A stretch of DNA of 64,000 nucleotides from Salinibacter sp. 10B. GTDB lineage: Bacteria > Bacteroidota > Rhodothermia > Rhodothermales > Salinibacteraceae. The DNA lies in contig NZ_MQWC01000004.1 of the NCBI RefSeq assembly GCF_002954405.1, positions 1,725,909-1,789,908 on the forward strand. Direction: 5' to 3'. Both the position numbers and the translations under genes were made by a program. The notes beneath the pieces were generated by a model that did no database searches, was not told the origin of the DNA, and saw only the letters and a program-made list of their open reading frames with translations. Of this stretch, positions 8,702-18,327 are shown piece by piece. The stretch's first letter is position 1. Every line of letters starts with the position of its first letter.

Positions 8702-9858
8702 GGCCGTTTTTCAGATGAGTCATCTGAGACACTCAGTGCACTCACGTCTGAAGGGGATACCGAGTCCTGCTGCAGACTTCAAATAGGAGGTACAGCGGTG
8801 CAATACGCAACTCCCTCTCGTATCGTCGGCGCCGTCAAGGAGGGCACCAGAAGCGTCGTTGGACTCCACCGGCGATACGGACGCCTGCGTCCTACCTGAA
8901 TAGAGAGAGTTCCCGGAGTTGGTATGAAGCCTCCGCTTTGCCGTATCGAACACGTTTCGAGACGAACCCGCCGCGAGGTGTCCCTCGGGGCGGGGATTCC
9001 CAACTCCGACCAAGGGACTCCTTTCGATCCCGACGGTTGCTGTTGCCATCCCGTAGTACCGGCAAGAAACTCATCCCAGATGCCGAGGATGGTTATGCAG
9101 TTTGCTGGAAGAGTTTCGAAACGAAAGGGTCACGAGACGTGCCTCGTGGCAGACTTCCGTTTTGAACGGGGACATCGATCCTTCGGAGATGGTATCAGTC
9201 CGAAAGCATCACGCCCCCTCTTGTCGCCTTTTGCCTAGTGAACGTCGCACCTACGACAACCGCAGCGGCTCCCGTACACAGCTCGCCATATTGCAAAGAG
9301 ATAATCGCGCTGATCCCTCCACTTTTTTCTTCAATTTGATGTACCCCCGAAGAGGAAATGAACCATGAGGAAACAGGAACCATCTCACTCTAGCTCCTTC
9401 GGGTAGCAGCCACACGGCGTCAGATCGACTCATTTTGGTTCGTCTCGCCGCTCCCAATTCGGCGTCCAACCGCCTTTAGCCCAACAGAACGACGGTACAG
9501 CCCGGATTTTGGCCTTCGAGCGGACGGTTACTGCCGAACAGAAGAGATGCCTTTTCCCTGTCCCCTGCCCGGACATTCGACCAGGGCGGCTCCCCTTTCT
9601 CTAGGTGTTCTCTTCAGGCTCATTTTTTCGATTCAAACGGAAAAGCATGTTCTGATTTTTCGCTGGCGTGCCTGTAAAATTCCTTGGGATAGACGTGTAT
9701 TGACTATTGGCCCAAAGATTGCAAAATAATCCAGAGGATTCACACCAGAACAGGGAGGGCTGCTTGCCTTTCCCTTCGTTCTTGGGTTACGTATCGACAC
9801 TATATGCATGTGAACGTCTCCAGCATCGCTCTTTCTGCAATCAAAGAACAGTTTACCC
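8702..9858. other. Gene-free intergenic stretch with repeats
   Basis: No convincing coding region is seen. It holds a perfect palindrome at 8711-8727 (TCAGATGA arms around one base), a copy of a dispersed repeat at 8797-8925, and a related pair of segments at about 8951-8992 and 9111-9152. Each of these two contains TTTCGARACGAA followed by a short CGAG/CTCG hairpin. From about 9160 to 9858 I see nothing distinctive beyond the upstream region of the next gene. Confidence 0.6.
8797..8925 (+). repeat. Dispersed repeat C, short copy
   Basis: The left part matches 26828-26880 closely, including CTCTCGTATCGTCGGCGCCG, and the right part matches 27060-27108 (GGACGCCTGC then CCCGGAGTTGGTAT). Compared with the longer copy, the central section with the large palindrome is missing. 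No terminal inverted repeats are evident. Confidence 0.75.
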
Positions 9859-10548
9859 ATGAAATTCAACTCTCGCCTCCTTCCAACAGGGTTGTTTTGC
9901 GCGGTCCTCGCCTTGTTTTTAGCAACTCCTGCGAGTGCCCAGATCCCGACCGGACAAGTGGGGGTTTCCATCGGTGGAAATTTTGAAACGCTCGATGACG
10001 TTAGTGGAGGAAATACCGAGGCATCCTTCAACAGTGCGGTCGGATTTCACGCTGGCATTACGTACGATCAGCCTGTTTCTACTACGGAGCCGCTCAGCAA
10101 CCTAAGCGTGCGCCCGGGTGTGTTTGCCCGTCGGGTGGGCCAGTATGGATTCCCTGGCTCAATTGAGGGCAGTGGGGCCGGCCTTCTCGAGAACGAGGAG
10201 TTCACCCTCTGGATGTTCGAGGTGCCCGTCGACCTCCGGTATCAGATTCCAGTCGAGACCGGCCCGGTTTCTCTTTACGGTCTGATTGGGCCCCAAATCT
10301 CGATTCCGCGGGCGGACAGCGACTTCGAAGCCACGCTGAACGACGTCTCCTACGCAGTGAATCTCGGCGTGGGTGGGGAAATCAGCCTTCCCGCAGGCCT
10401 CACGCTTATGCCGGAGCTCCGCTATGAGCTCGGCGTGACCAATGCCTTCAAAGACGAGTTCACCTATCGATTTCGGGAGTTCTCGATCGAGGACTCTCCC
10501 AGCTTCGGTGGACCGCAGCTTCGCGTTCACCTGACGTATGGGCTTTAA
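9859..10548 (+). CDS. Outer membrane beta-barrel protein (OmpW/PorT-like size)
   Basis: The 229-residue protein has a clear signal peptide ending in ASA before QIPTG, and then alternating hydrophobic and polar strands rich in Gly, Tyr and aromatic residues. It ends in VHLTYGL, typical of an outer-membrane barrel. It resembles the generic beta-barrel family with 8-10 strands. The function is unknown. A strong terminator follows, so it is probably a single-gene transcript. Confidence 0.75.
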   Translation: MKFNSRLLPTGLFCAVLALFLATPASAQIPTGQVGVSIGGNFETLDDVSGGNTEASFNSAVGFHAGITYDQPVSTTEPLSNLSVRPGVFARRVGQYGFPGSIEGSGAGLLENEEFTLWMFEVPVDLRYQIPVETGPVSLYGLIGPQISIPRADSDFEATLNDVSYAVNLGVGGEISLPAGLTLMPELRYELGVTNAFKDEFTYRFREFSIEDSPSFGGPQLRVHLTYGL

Positions 10549-10572
10549 TCCTCTCACTCCTCTTCTCAAAAA

Positions 10573-10610
10573 GGCAGCACGAGCCGACGATCGGCTCCGT
10601 GCTGCCTTTT
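10573..10610 (+). terminator. Rho-independent terminator after the beta-barrel gene
   Basis: GGCAGCACG-AGCCGA pairs with TCGGCT-CCGTGCTGCC with one bulge and is followed by TTTT. Five A residues precede it, so it could also work on the other strand. Confidence 0.85.
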
Positions 10611-10659
10611 GTATGTAAACAGCTTTTTTCGTCGACCCAGCTCTAGTCCAATTATTCGA

Positions 10660-11373
10660 TTGACTCGGTCTCTTCTTTCCATCGTCTTCTGTTTGTGCCT
10701 AATTGGGAGCGGGCCCGTCTCTGCCCAAGAGGTGTCTCCGGATACCACGGAGGAGAAGAGAAACACAGCGTACGTAGCCGCTGGAATTGCGCATCCCCGC
10801 ATTGTCCTTCTCAACCAAACCCTAAACAGGGCAGGATACCCTATCTTCAGCGCAACCGCTCCTTCGGTGGGCGTACGGGTCGACCGCAGAATCGGCCCTC
10901 ATACTCGCGTCGGGGCAACGGGGCAGGCGTACCTGTGGGGAAGTGGGATAAGCCAAACCGGACGGGCCACCACGTTGCAGGGAGGATATGGACTCTTGAC
11001 GGTCGGATACGAGTTCCGTCCGCTCTCCGCCCTTCCAGCGCTCCGAATCACACCACGGGTGGGCGCTGGGGCCGGCCTCTTGCAGCTCCGCATCTCGGGC
11101 GTGGCCTCCTCTGTTACGGAGGCCCTTCTGTCTCCAGAAAGCAGCTCCGGAAGCACCATCCGCCGACGAAGTCTGCTCGTGTCCGCAGGGGGCACCGTCG
11201 AATACCATCTGTTCCGCAACACGGCCGCCCACCTCCGCCTCGGCCTCGAGGGCGGCTACCTGGCGGCCCCGTCGTCAACGGCATGGGGTATCGATGGCCG
11301 CACAAGCTCTCCCGGCCCCGACGCCGGGCTTGGCGGACCGTTCGTGCATCTCGTGATTGGACGCAGCTGGTAG
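10660..11373 (+). CDS. Predicted outer membrane barrel protein with signal peptide
   Basis: The frame contains no ATG near its start. The only upstream alternative is a TTG at 10609, inside the T-tract of the preceding terminator. The TTG at 10660 gives a well-formed signal peptide (TRSLLSIVFC..., cleavage after VSA before QE), so it is preferred; the product has about 237 residues. The mature part has repeated Gly-rich amphipathic strands and ends HLVIGRSW, consistent with a small outer-membrane barrel. No family could be named. Confidence 0.6.
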   Translation: MTRSLLSIVFCLCLIGSGPVSAQEVSPDTTEEKRNTAYVAAGIAHPRIVLLNQTLNRAGYPIFSATAPSVGVRVDRRIGPHTRVGATGQAYLWGSGISQTGRATTLQGGYGLLTVGYEFRPLSALPALRITPRVGAGAGLLQLRISGVASSVTEALLSPESSSGSTIRRRSLLVSAGGTVEYHLFRNTAAHLRLGLEGGYLAAPSSTAWGIDGRTSSPGPDAGLGGPFVHLVIGRSW

Positions 11374-11840
11374 TCGGACCTGCCAACCCTGAACCGATCC
11401 TGTGGGGCAGTGGCGCAGGGGACACAGATGAATAGCCGGTGCTATTGGATCCGGCTTGGAAGAACCCAAAAAATGTTAGACACGGTATCGTCGCTCTGAG
11501 CGTAACTCAGGGTCTACCTGACGATCGCCGAGTCCTCCTCATTCGGCTGCAGGGACTCTGCAATCTAGATTGCCTAGATCAAGTCTGGACACCTGAGATG
11601 TCCAGGAGCGACGATGATGGCCGTTTCTGGCGGCTGAAAGCAGATACACGTGCAATCCACACGTAGCACAGCCCGTTCTGAGACGAACGGTGAAGCACAA
11701 ACGATAGGAGCCGCTCTTCGAGGCATTGCGGGCCGAAGCGCAATGCCCGTAAGCCTCGGACGTCCGGTCCATTCCCTTACGCTCACAGAAAGGCCGTCAA
11801 ACGTCGAACGCCCCCAATGTCCAGCCAATTGCAGGGGGGG
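11374..11840. other. Intergenic stretch with a repeat relic
   Basis: No gene is seen. At 11560-11613 there is a reverse-orientation relic of the central hairpin found in the CTACCGGACA elements (GGACA-CTGAG-TGTCCAGGAGCGACG). The remainder shows no recognisable feature. Confidence 0.5.
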
Positions 11841-12353
11841 TTATTGCTGAGTGGACCGAAACACCGTAAACTGAACGAGTGTGGAGTCCGCCTCTGTGTT
11901 TTGGTATTGCTGGTCCAGTGTCCCGCGCACCCGAATGGAGTCGCCCCCTGCAACGGTGTCCCGCCCGAGCCGAAACTGGTACTCCGTCTGGAACGAGTCG
12001 GCGTCGACGGACACAAACGGGGTTACCAGGGTATCGGTCGTCATTTCTTTCGGCTCGCCCGTCGTTCGGGCGCCGCGAGAAGCTCCGTTCTCTTCCCAGG
12101 ACAGCTCAAGCGGCTTGAGCGATGAGTCGCGGACCCCAACGGTAAGGGTGGGTTCGATGTCGATGGGCGCACTCGACCGCGGTCCGTAGTAGTCCGTCTC
12201 CTGGCCGGTGCCGTCATACGTGCCGGTCCAGGCCACGGCCAGAGGCGACGCCCCACCCGGCCCGTCGCCCTCACTTCCCCCAAAGGCGTCGCAGCCTGCG
12301 AGAACAAGTCCAATGCCGAGAAGGAAAAGCAGAGGGAGTCGTACGCGATCCAT
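11841..12353 (-). CDS. Hypothetical lipoprotein
   Basis: The 170-residue protein has a lipoprotein signal peptide with LAGC (lipobox Cys about residue 20) followed by a Gly/Ser/Asp-rich linker. The body looks like a small beta-sandwich with Thr-rich strands and many acidic residues. No family or catalytic motif was recognised. The acidic composition fits a halophile surface protein. It stands alone on the minus strand. Confidence 0.65.
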   Translation of the reverse strand: MDRVRLPLLFLLGIGLVLAGCDAFGGSEGDGPGGASPLAVAWTGTYDGTGQETDYYGPRSSAPIDIEPTLTVGVRDSSLKPLELSWEENGASRGARTTGEPKEMTTDTLVTPFVSVDADSFQTEYQFRLGRDTVAGGDSIRVRGTLDQQYQNTEADSTLVQFTVFRSTQQ

Positions 12354-12647
12354 TGGACGAGTAAGGTCTGATATGAAACCGAGGGGCTCTCCTCTTGAAA
12401 AGAAAGGAGCGACATGAGACTAGAGAAAGCGTACGGCTCACGACAACACGGTTCCTCATGGACGCCATACCCCGACCGGACAGGCCCGCAAAATCTTGAA
12501 AAAACGGCCCCGGCTACTTCTCGCTTCCGAACGGAGGAGACATCGGAATGCTCAGAAAACGCCTACGAGCCTGTAAGCAGGCGAAAATGAGCGCCGCGCG
12601 TCGCCTCCAAGGCGCGCGAAACAGGCGATGCGAAGCAAGTGCTTTTA

Positions 12648-12789
12648 GAGACTGTTTTGACACACGATGGCAGTTCGGGGCGAGCGCGACGACCACCCAC
12701 CGGGATCCCCTGCTGAACAACGGACGGCCATCCACTCCCTGCGACATATCTCGTCGACTCTCAACCCGCTCAACAATCAAAACAGTCTC
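12648..12789. mobile_element. Non-autonomous insertion element (GAGACTGTTTTGA ends), copy 1
   Basis: The 142-bp element begins with GAGACTGTTTTGA and ends with the exact reverse complement TCAAAACAGTCTC. It is flanked on both sides by TTA (12645-12647 and 12790-12792), as a 3-bp target duplication. It has no coding capacity. Ends starting with GA and TNA duplications are known for the ISL2/IS1031 groups of IS5-family elements, so a related transposase elsewhere may mobilise it. Confidence 0.75.
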
Positions 12790-12878
12790 TTAGAGTGCGG
12801 AATGATGGAAGCGCCGTGCAGAGCCATTTGCAGCCTTTCCGATTCTGTTTGAATACAGGCTCTACATCCCCCATAAAC

Positions 12879-12913
12879 AAAAAAAGGGCCTGAGCCGGCG
12901 ACGGCTCAGGCCC
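12879..12913 (-). terminator. Rho-independent terminator of the large lipoprotein gene
   Basis: GGGCCTGAGCC pairs perfectly with GGCTCAGGCCC. On the minus strand it is followed by seven T residues. It lies about 55 bases beyond the stop of the gene at 12968. Confidence 0.88.
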
Positions 12914-12967
12914 TTAGTCGTGTACTGTTTACTGAACGGAGACATCCCGCTCAGACGGATGGGAGGT

Positions 12968-14962
12968 TTAGAGGTCCACCGCGTTGTCGTCGTCGCCGGT
13001 CGTCGACGGGTCATTATCACCAACCTCAACCGGGGTGCCGGAGAGATCCGTCACACCGGTGTCGACGATCACGCGGTCATTGGCAGTGTTGCTACCGTCG
13101 TCGGTAACCTCAACGACAACCGTGGTTCCACCATCAACCTCAAGGACATCACCAATCGAGGTCGCGGTCCCGCTACCGGTCTCGTTGATCGTGAAGTAGT
13201 CCGAGGCGGAATCACCGCGCCGGATGTCGGCAACCGGCTCATCGAACTCCACAACGAGCTCATCGCCGTCAACCTCGCTATTCTCGTCGCGGTACTCGGT
13301 GCTGGCATCGACAACACCCAGCGAGTCGGTGTCCGAAAGCGTCTCGGTCGCCAGCGAGCTCTCAACCTCGTTCAGGCTTGTAACCTTCGCGGCGATCTCG
13401 ATGTCTCCGTACTCGTCCGCGTCGGCCTGGAAGGGGAAGCCACTGATGGTCACCGACTGAACGGAAGACTCACCAAAGTCCATGTCGGATGCGGGGATCG
13501 TCGCCACCGACGTAAACTGATTATCTCCCGCCGCCTTGTAGAGAACCTCGGCGGCCGCTCCGGTCTGCTTGAGATCAATGTCGGAGGTGTTGTTCACCCG
13601 GACATCAAGACTGACCGATCCGTCGGTAAAGTCGAGGGGTGTGTTTTGCACGTTCTCAATCACGAGCTCCGCGCTCGGCTGCCCCATCTCTTCTCCAACA
13701 TCAAAGGCAATCGTGTTGTAGCCGCCGAAGTTGTTGAATGGAGGCACATTAGGAACTGTCGGGGACACCCCATACTTCGCATCCACGGCAGCATTGAGAA
13801 GGTCTTGCAAGCCCTGCAGCTGGTAACCTTCCGTACCATCGGAAAGCGATTCGGTGGCCGTCAGGGTGAGCGTGTCCCGATCCGCATCGAAGCTTGCTTC
13901 GAGCGTCGGGTTCCCGTTTTCGTCGAAGGCCTTCTCTGTTGCACCCGCGACATTGAGAGAGACGATTTCCTCAACCGTTTCGGCCGTAACCGCCTCCGAA
14001 ATCGGACGGTTGAACCCATGGACGAACTCGGGGGTCGTGCTCTTGTTCTCGAACGTAGGCGGCACCACGAGTTCGAAGGCCGGCACGCTCACAGAAAGCT
14101 CTCCGAGTGAAATGTCCGGATTGCCCGCGTTGGAGAACGGTACGGGCTGAAGGCTGGGGCTAGAGTTGAACGTCGTCTCCGCTCCTTCGACGTTGAAATC
14201 AAGCGTGTAGTCGTTTGCTTGAAGTCCCTCCGGAACCGCATCGAAAGCAAAAGAGCCGTCCGCAGCTGTCGTCGTGGAGTCGACTACAACATTACCCTCG
14301 GTGTCGCTCACACTTCCGGAAGCGTTGTACTCAATATCGAGGTCTCGCTTGAGCGCGACGGACGCCCCCTCGATGGGTACCTCTCCAAACGAGAGAGCCA
14401 TACCGGAAATCGACCCACTGAGCTCGGCGAGGGGAATCGTCACGCTGGCACTAATGCCGGTGGCGTCCCCGTCACCGCCTGCTTCATTCTGAGGATAATA
14501 CAGCGTAGCCTCAGCCCGAAAGTTTTCCGGATAATTACCGTCGGCTTCTGCCGTATTGAAGTGAATGGAGTAGTCACCCGATGCACCGATAAAAGAACCC
14601 TCCTCTGACTGAGCCGGAACGTCCGTAAAGACAAACTCGCCGGCCTCGTTCGTCGAGTCCGAGAGCGGCTCGCCGTCGGCGTTCACGGCGTCGATGGTCA
14701 CGGCCACGTCGGCAATCGGTTCGTTAGAGGCCTTATCGACCAGACGGCCCGTGATGTTGCCGGTGACGTCGTACGGCCCCGGCGGCGGATTATTAATGGT
14801 TGTCGATGCATCGGTTGAGTCACCCGCAACCGATACGGGGTCGCCTTCCTCGTTCACCGTCGTGTCGCACCCGGTGAAGACGAGAGACGCCGCAAGCACA
14901 AAGAGTCCTACCGTCGTCCCAAGACGACCGAGGACCTGCTTGTCTGGTGAGCGTAATCTCAT
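12968..14962 (-). CDS. Large acidic surface lipoprotein with carboxypeptidase-regulatory-like domains
   Basis: The 664-residue protein has a lipoprotein signal peptide with FTGC (Cys32) followed by an acidic linker. Residues about 65-140 (VTGNITGRLVDKASNEPIADVAVTI) and 180-260 resemble carboxypeptidase-regulatory-like beta-sandwich units. The rest is Thr/Asp/Glu/Val-rich beta structure ending in a very acidic tail. No catalytic motif is seen; a structural or ligand-binding surface role is likely but unproven. A strong terminator follows, and the upstream 1.8 kb is gene-free. Confidence 0.72.
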   Translation of the reverse strand: MRLRSPDKQVLGRLGTTVGLFVLAASLVFTGCDTTVNEEGDPVSVAGDSTDASTTINNPPPGPYDVTGNITGRLVDKASNEPIADVAVTIDAVNADGEPLSDSTNEAGEFVFTDVPAQSEEGSFIGASGDYSIHFNTAEADGNYPENFRAEATLYYPQNEAGGDGDATGISASVTIPLAELSGSISGMALSFGEVPIEGASVALKRDLDIEYNASGSVSDTEGNVVVDSTTTAADGSFAFDAVPEGLQANDYTLDFNVEGAETTFNSSPSLQPVPFSNAGNPDISLGELSVSVPAFELVVPPTFENKSTTPEFVHGFNRPISEAVTAETVEEIVSLNVAGATEKAFDENGNPTLEASFDADRDTLTLTATESLSDGTEGYQLQGLQDLLNAAVDAKYGVSPTVPNVPPFNNFGGYNTIAFDVGEEMGQPSAELVIENVQNTPLDFTDGSVSLDVRVNNTSDIDLKQTGAAAEVLYKAAGDNQFTSVATIPASDMDFGESSVQSVTISGFPFQADADEYGDIEIAAKVTSLNEVESSLATETLSDTDSLGVVDASTEYRDENSEVDGDELVVEFDEPVADIRRGDSASDYFTINETGSGTATSIGDVLEVDGGTTVVVEVTDDGSNTANDRVIVDTGVTDLSGTPVEVGDNDPSTTGDDDNAVDL

Positions 14963-15938
14963 AATTCAAGTCGTAGATGTGTTTTCAAGAAAAGCGAGTG
15001 TAAGGAAAGAGCTAAGAGGAGTGAAGGGCGTGCCCCCCTCTTGGTCGTTCCCTAATGGAGCATGTCCCAATATTCCCGAAACGGAAGCTATTGTCAACCA
15101 AGCATAGATGTTCTTCTGCGAAGAGTACAGAAAATGAACATTAATGTAGCGAGGAAAAATCTCTCCTCTGTGCATCGCCGTCCATTTTCGCGGCCGGGAA
15201 CAAAACCAGGCAATGTCCTCGCATGATGATCCTCGCGTCCGGGATTCGCTACTGGGACTACACAACTGCTCGGTACTATCACGTATCAAACTTTGCGCCA
15301 AACCGATTCTTTCGTGCTCCTCATAGAATGGCCTTTTTTAAGAAAACGATTTGGGTGTCGAATATGCGACATAACCGACCCAAAATGCGCCTCACATCCA
15401 GAGACTTTTCGTCCCATCGGGTTTTGGCAATGTCTGGAGTATTCTCCTATCGGCCCGCACGCGTTATAAAGACGGATTTTGCAAACGCGACCAGCATATC
15501 CGATGTGCGCCACCCCGAGTCGTTGTCCCCTTCTGTACTCTCGTCCATTCTAACCGGTTTTTTTGACACTAATCGTTTCGAATACTCATGGAGGCCCCGG
15601 AGCCCTGACCTGTAGAAACTGACGCTTCCTGGCATCGACTTGTAACATCCCTGTTGCCTTTCCCCGAACGGGCGACCCCCTTCCCAGAGGGCACCGCTCG
15701 GATCCTCCTTCGTCCTAGATGCTTCCCTCATCACCTCATATATACTGTCTGCGCCCGTAGGCGTATATTCGCGACTCAATATTTCTCTGTGACTGTCCGT
15801 CGTTTCTGTTCGGAAAATCCCGAAGCCCCTCAGGTCGCCCTTTGCCTCCGCCAGCCATGCATCCCTGTATAAGTCCCTCTGTGAACCGTCTCCATGAGAC
15901 GGATGTCCACGCCTGCTGAAACCGTCTTCTCGTACTTA

Positions 15939-16098
15939 GAACCTGTTTTAATTTACACCCGTCTCCACATCCGATGCCGATATTTTCGTAGACCAAAAGC
16001 ACATCGGAGCGTATACGCCTGCATCCCCGGCGGGGAGAAACGGGTCCGCAGTCGTAGCGTCCTGCCGAACTCACAGCGTGTGAAATTAAAACAGCTTC
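15939..16098. mobile_element. Non-autonomous insertion element (GAACCTGTTTTAATTT ends), copy 1
   Basis: The 160-bp element starts GAACCTGTTTTAATTT and ends AAATTAAAACAGCTTC, an inverted repeat with one mismatch, flanked by TTA on both sides (15936-15938 and 16099-16101). Its interior closely matches, in reverse orientation, the element at 34959-35116 (for example CATCGGAGCGTATACGCCTG). Confidence 0.78.
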
Positions 16099-16580
16099 TT
16101 AGAGTCCCCGCTTCTTCGCCAACCGCGCACTAGTTCACGCCGGCTCGGAGACCCCAGACAGAACCGGAGACTCGTTCTGCGTCAGGATTACCACAACTGG
16201 GTAAAACCTTCTCACTGTCCTAGCTTCGGCTGCCACCAGAAGTCCCGAATTGCCTGCCCTCCCTGAAGCAACCCTTAGTCTTCGTCGACGTTGAAGCATA
16301 ACCCTTCCGCTCGCGATGTACTTGACCTCTCCGGTACACATCCAGGCGAGGTCGACCTCGCTCAAAACAAACGTTTCCTCTCCCTACCAAATGTCCACAG
16401 TCTGTCTCCGCTGATCTCCCCAATTTTGAGCTCCCAAACAACGCTGCTCTTGAATCCAATGCCCTCGGACATCACTGTTGGTCTCCAGACGTCGCGGACC
16501 GGTGCTCGGCCCCTCTCAGCACCGTTGTGCCACGTATCGATGACATGTGCGGCCCCCTGACCACGAAAACACACCACGTT

Positions 16581-16616
16581 CGTCACTCCTGGACATCTAG
16601 ATGTCCCAAAGCGACG
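16581..16616. repeat. Relic of the CTACCGGACA-element core hairpin
   Basis: CGTCACTCCTGGACATC followed by GATGTCC and AGCGACG matches the centre of the elements at 20664 and 41993. The element ends were not found. Confidence 0.4.
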
Positions 16617-16820
16617 ATATGGCAAAATTTCGGGGATGGCGACAACTTCATAGACAGACCCTCAGATGGCCTGGGCAACGAGAATGATGGTTTTTATTTT
16701 TAAGGACTGCACATCTCAATACTGGACAGGGACTGAAGGACGCCCCCACTGCGATAATTGATGTCGAGGATTCGACATTTTCTCCTCGTCTCGTTCACTC
16801 CGCTTTTTCCCTTCCCGCTC

Positions 16821-17879
16821 ATGATATTTCTCACCGGCGTCCCCGGCTTCCTCGGCACCCGTCTCCTCCGCTCGCTCGCGGCTGAATATCCGGACCGATC
16901 CCTCGGCCTCCTCGTCCAGCCCAAGTTCGAGAGGACCACTCGGCAGGTTCTGCGCAATCACGCCCTTGCAGACCGCACCACCGTCCTTCCGGGCGACATC
17001 ACCGAACCGGACCTCGGCCTCGGGGACCGCTACGACGATATTGCCGACCGGATCACGATGGCGTGCCACCTGGCCGCCGTGTACGACCTCAGCATTCCGC
17101 GGGACGTGGGGTGGCGCATTAACGTGGACGGCACGCGCCACGTCCTCGACCTGCTCGCCCAGTGCCCCAACCTAGAGCGATTCGGCTACGTGAGTACTGC
17201 CTACGTCTCCGGGCAGCGAACAGGCACGCTCTACGAGAACGAGCTCATCCACAACACCGGATTCAAGAATTTCTACGAGGAAACGAAGTACCACGCCGAG
17301 GTGCTGGTGCAGGACCGCATGGACGAGATCCCGACGATGATCTTCCGTCCGAGCATCGTGGTCGGAGATTCAGAAACTGGAGAGACGGACAAGTTCGATG
17401 GACCGTACTTCGTGCTCCATGCCCTACAGCAGTTGCCACGCTACACGCTCATGACGCGGATCGGCTCTGGCACCGAGCCGGTCAATCTCATTCCAGTCGA
17501 CTTTGCCATCGCGGCCATGAGCCATCTCTTGGGTGAGGACGACGCCATCGATACGGTTTTTCACCTCACGGACCCGCAGCCACTCACGACCCAGGCGATT
17601 CTGGAGCTCTTCAGCGACCTGCTAGACAAGAATGTGGCCTATGTGCCTGTGCCCTCCAGTGTCGCACGCACTCTCATGGGAACGGGAATTGGGCGATATC
17701 TCGGCATTGCACCGGAACTGATCGATTACTTCGACCATCCCTCTCGCTACGACAACAGCAACACCCAGTCGGCACTCGCGGGAACCGGCATTTCGTGTCC
17801 TCATCTCCCGGACTACGCACCGAAAATGGTCGAATACATGCACCGACACGCAGACGTGCGATCGGAAGCCATGTACTAG
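16821..17879 (+). CDS. NAD(P)-dependent SDR reductase/epimerase (thioester-reductase-like)
   Basis: Starting at the ATG at 16821 puts the Rossmann motif TGVPGFLG at residues 5-12, as usual; an upstream in-frame ATG at 16758 would add 21 unlikely residues. The product has 352 residues. The extended-SDR catalytic YxxxK appears as YEETK, preceded by a conserved Ser/Thr region (VSTAYVSG). This combination resembles the male-sterility/thioester reductase branch (NAD_binding_4), which reduces fatty acyl or peptidyl thioesters. The substrate cannot be deduced. It is transcribed alone. Confidence 0.78.
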   Translation: MIFLTGVPGFLGTRLLRSLAAEYPDRSLGLLVQPKFERTTRQVLRNHALADRTTVLPGDITEPDLGLGDRYDDIADRITMACHLAAVYDLSIPRDVGWRINVDGTRHVLDLLAQCPNLERFGYVSTAYVSGQRTGTLYENELIHNTGFKNFYEETKYHAEVLVQDRMDEIPTMIFRPSIVVGDSETGETDKFDGPYFVLHALQQLPRYTLMTRIGSGTEPVNLIPVDFAIAAMSHLLGEDDAIDTVFHLTDPQPLTTQAILELFSDLLDKNVAYVPVPSSVARTLMGTGIGRYLGIAPELIDYFDHPSRYDNSNTQSALAGTGISCPHLPDYAPKMVEYMHRHADVRSEAMY

Positions 17880-18206
17880 TGGTCAGTCAAGCTGAGGGGG
17901 TCGGGTGCTGAATTGAACACGGTGTGTTGCATACGGCATTCTGCGGCCTGAATACAGTCCACTGGCCCATCGGTCTCCCCGACATGGAAAACGTGACGCA
18001 TCACTAGCGCGCCTTTCCGGCAGGATTCGTGCACACAAGGGCATCGGCAATCTAGAGGAACGAGTGTGATGCCCTTCGATCGGATGTCGCCCCTCCCCCT
18101 CGCCTAATCACGCACGAGAGATCTCCCACAAATCTCTTCTCTTTCAGGGCCGCCCCTCCCAATGAATTCGTGATAATTGTTTACATTACACGAAGAACCC
18201 AGCGGT

Positions 18207-18240
18207 AAGCGCTTCCGAACGTTTTGGGAGCGCTTTTCTT
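18207..18240 (+). terminator. Terminator-like hairpin in the amtB leader (possible attenuator)
   Basis: AAGCGCTTCC pairs with GGGAGCGCTT (10 pairs with one G-T) and is followed by a T-rich run. It lies about 90 bases before the amtB start and over 300 bases after the previous gene, so it is more likely to act within the amtB leader than to end the upstream gene. Confidence 0.55.
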
Positions 18241-18283
18241 TTCCCGCAACTTTTGAGTCTTTTCTCTCAATTTACTAGAGTTG

Positions 18284-18326
18284 CTGTCGTCGAATGCGCC
18301 AAAACCAAAAAAATAGCCGACGACAG
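18284..18326 (+). promoter_or_regulatory. Hairpin next to the amtB start codon
   Basis: CTGTCGTCG (18284-18292) is exactly complementary to CGACGACAG (18318-18326), ending one base before the ATG. Such a hairpin could limit ribosome access. Confidence 0.4.
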
Positions 18327-18327
18327 A

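Larger units (their letters stand above)
12354..12967. other. Intergenic stretch holding an insertion element and a terminator
   Basis: Besides the short insertion element (12648-12789) and the terminator (12879-12913), this contains only short GC-rich hairpins around 12560-12640. No gene is seen. Confidence 0.6.
14963..16820. other. Long gene-free stretch (about 1.86 kb)
   Basis: None of the open frames here looks coding (low-complexity shadows without domain-like sequence). It holds an insertion element at 15939-16098 and a hairpin relic at 16581-16616. The segment nearest 14963 should contain the lipoprotein promoter and that nearest 16820 the promoter of the reductase gene; neither could be pinned down. 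The rest may be decayed insertion material. Confidence 0.5.
17880..18327. other. Intergenic region and amtB leader
   Basis: No gene is seen. The part next to amtB contains a terminator-like hairpin (18207-18240) and a start-proximal hairpin (18284-18326), listed separately. The segment 17880-18160 shows nothing recognisable. Confidence 0.5.

Noticed and set aside
8711-8727. TCAGATGA palindrome as the zapE terminator
   Set aside because: No T-run follows on the coding strand, so it was not called a terminator.
12920-14110. 396-codon frame opposite the large lipoprotein
   Set aside because: It overlaps the terminator of that lipoprotein and reads as a shadow of its frame.
15223-15615. 130-codon frame in the gene-free stretch
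   Set aside because: The sequence has no protein-like pattern or recognisable domain.
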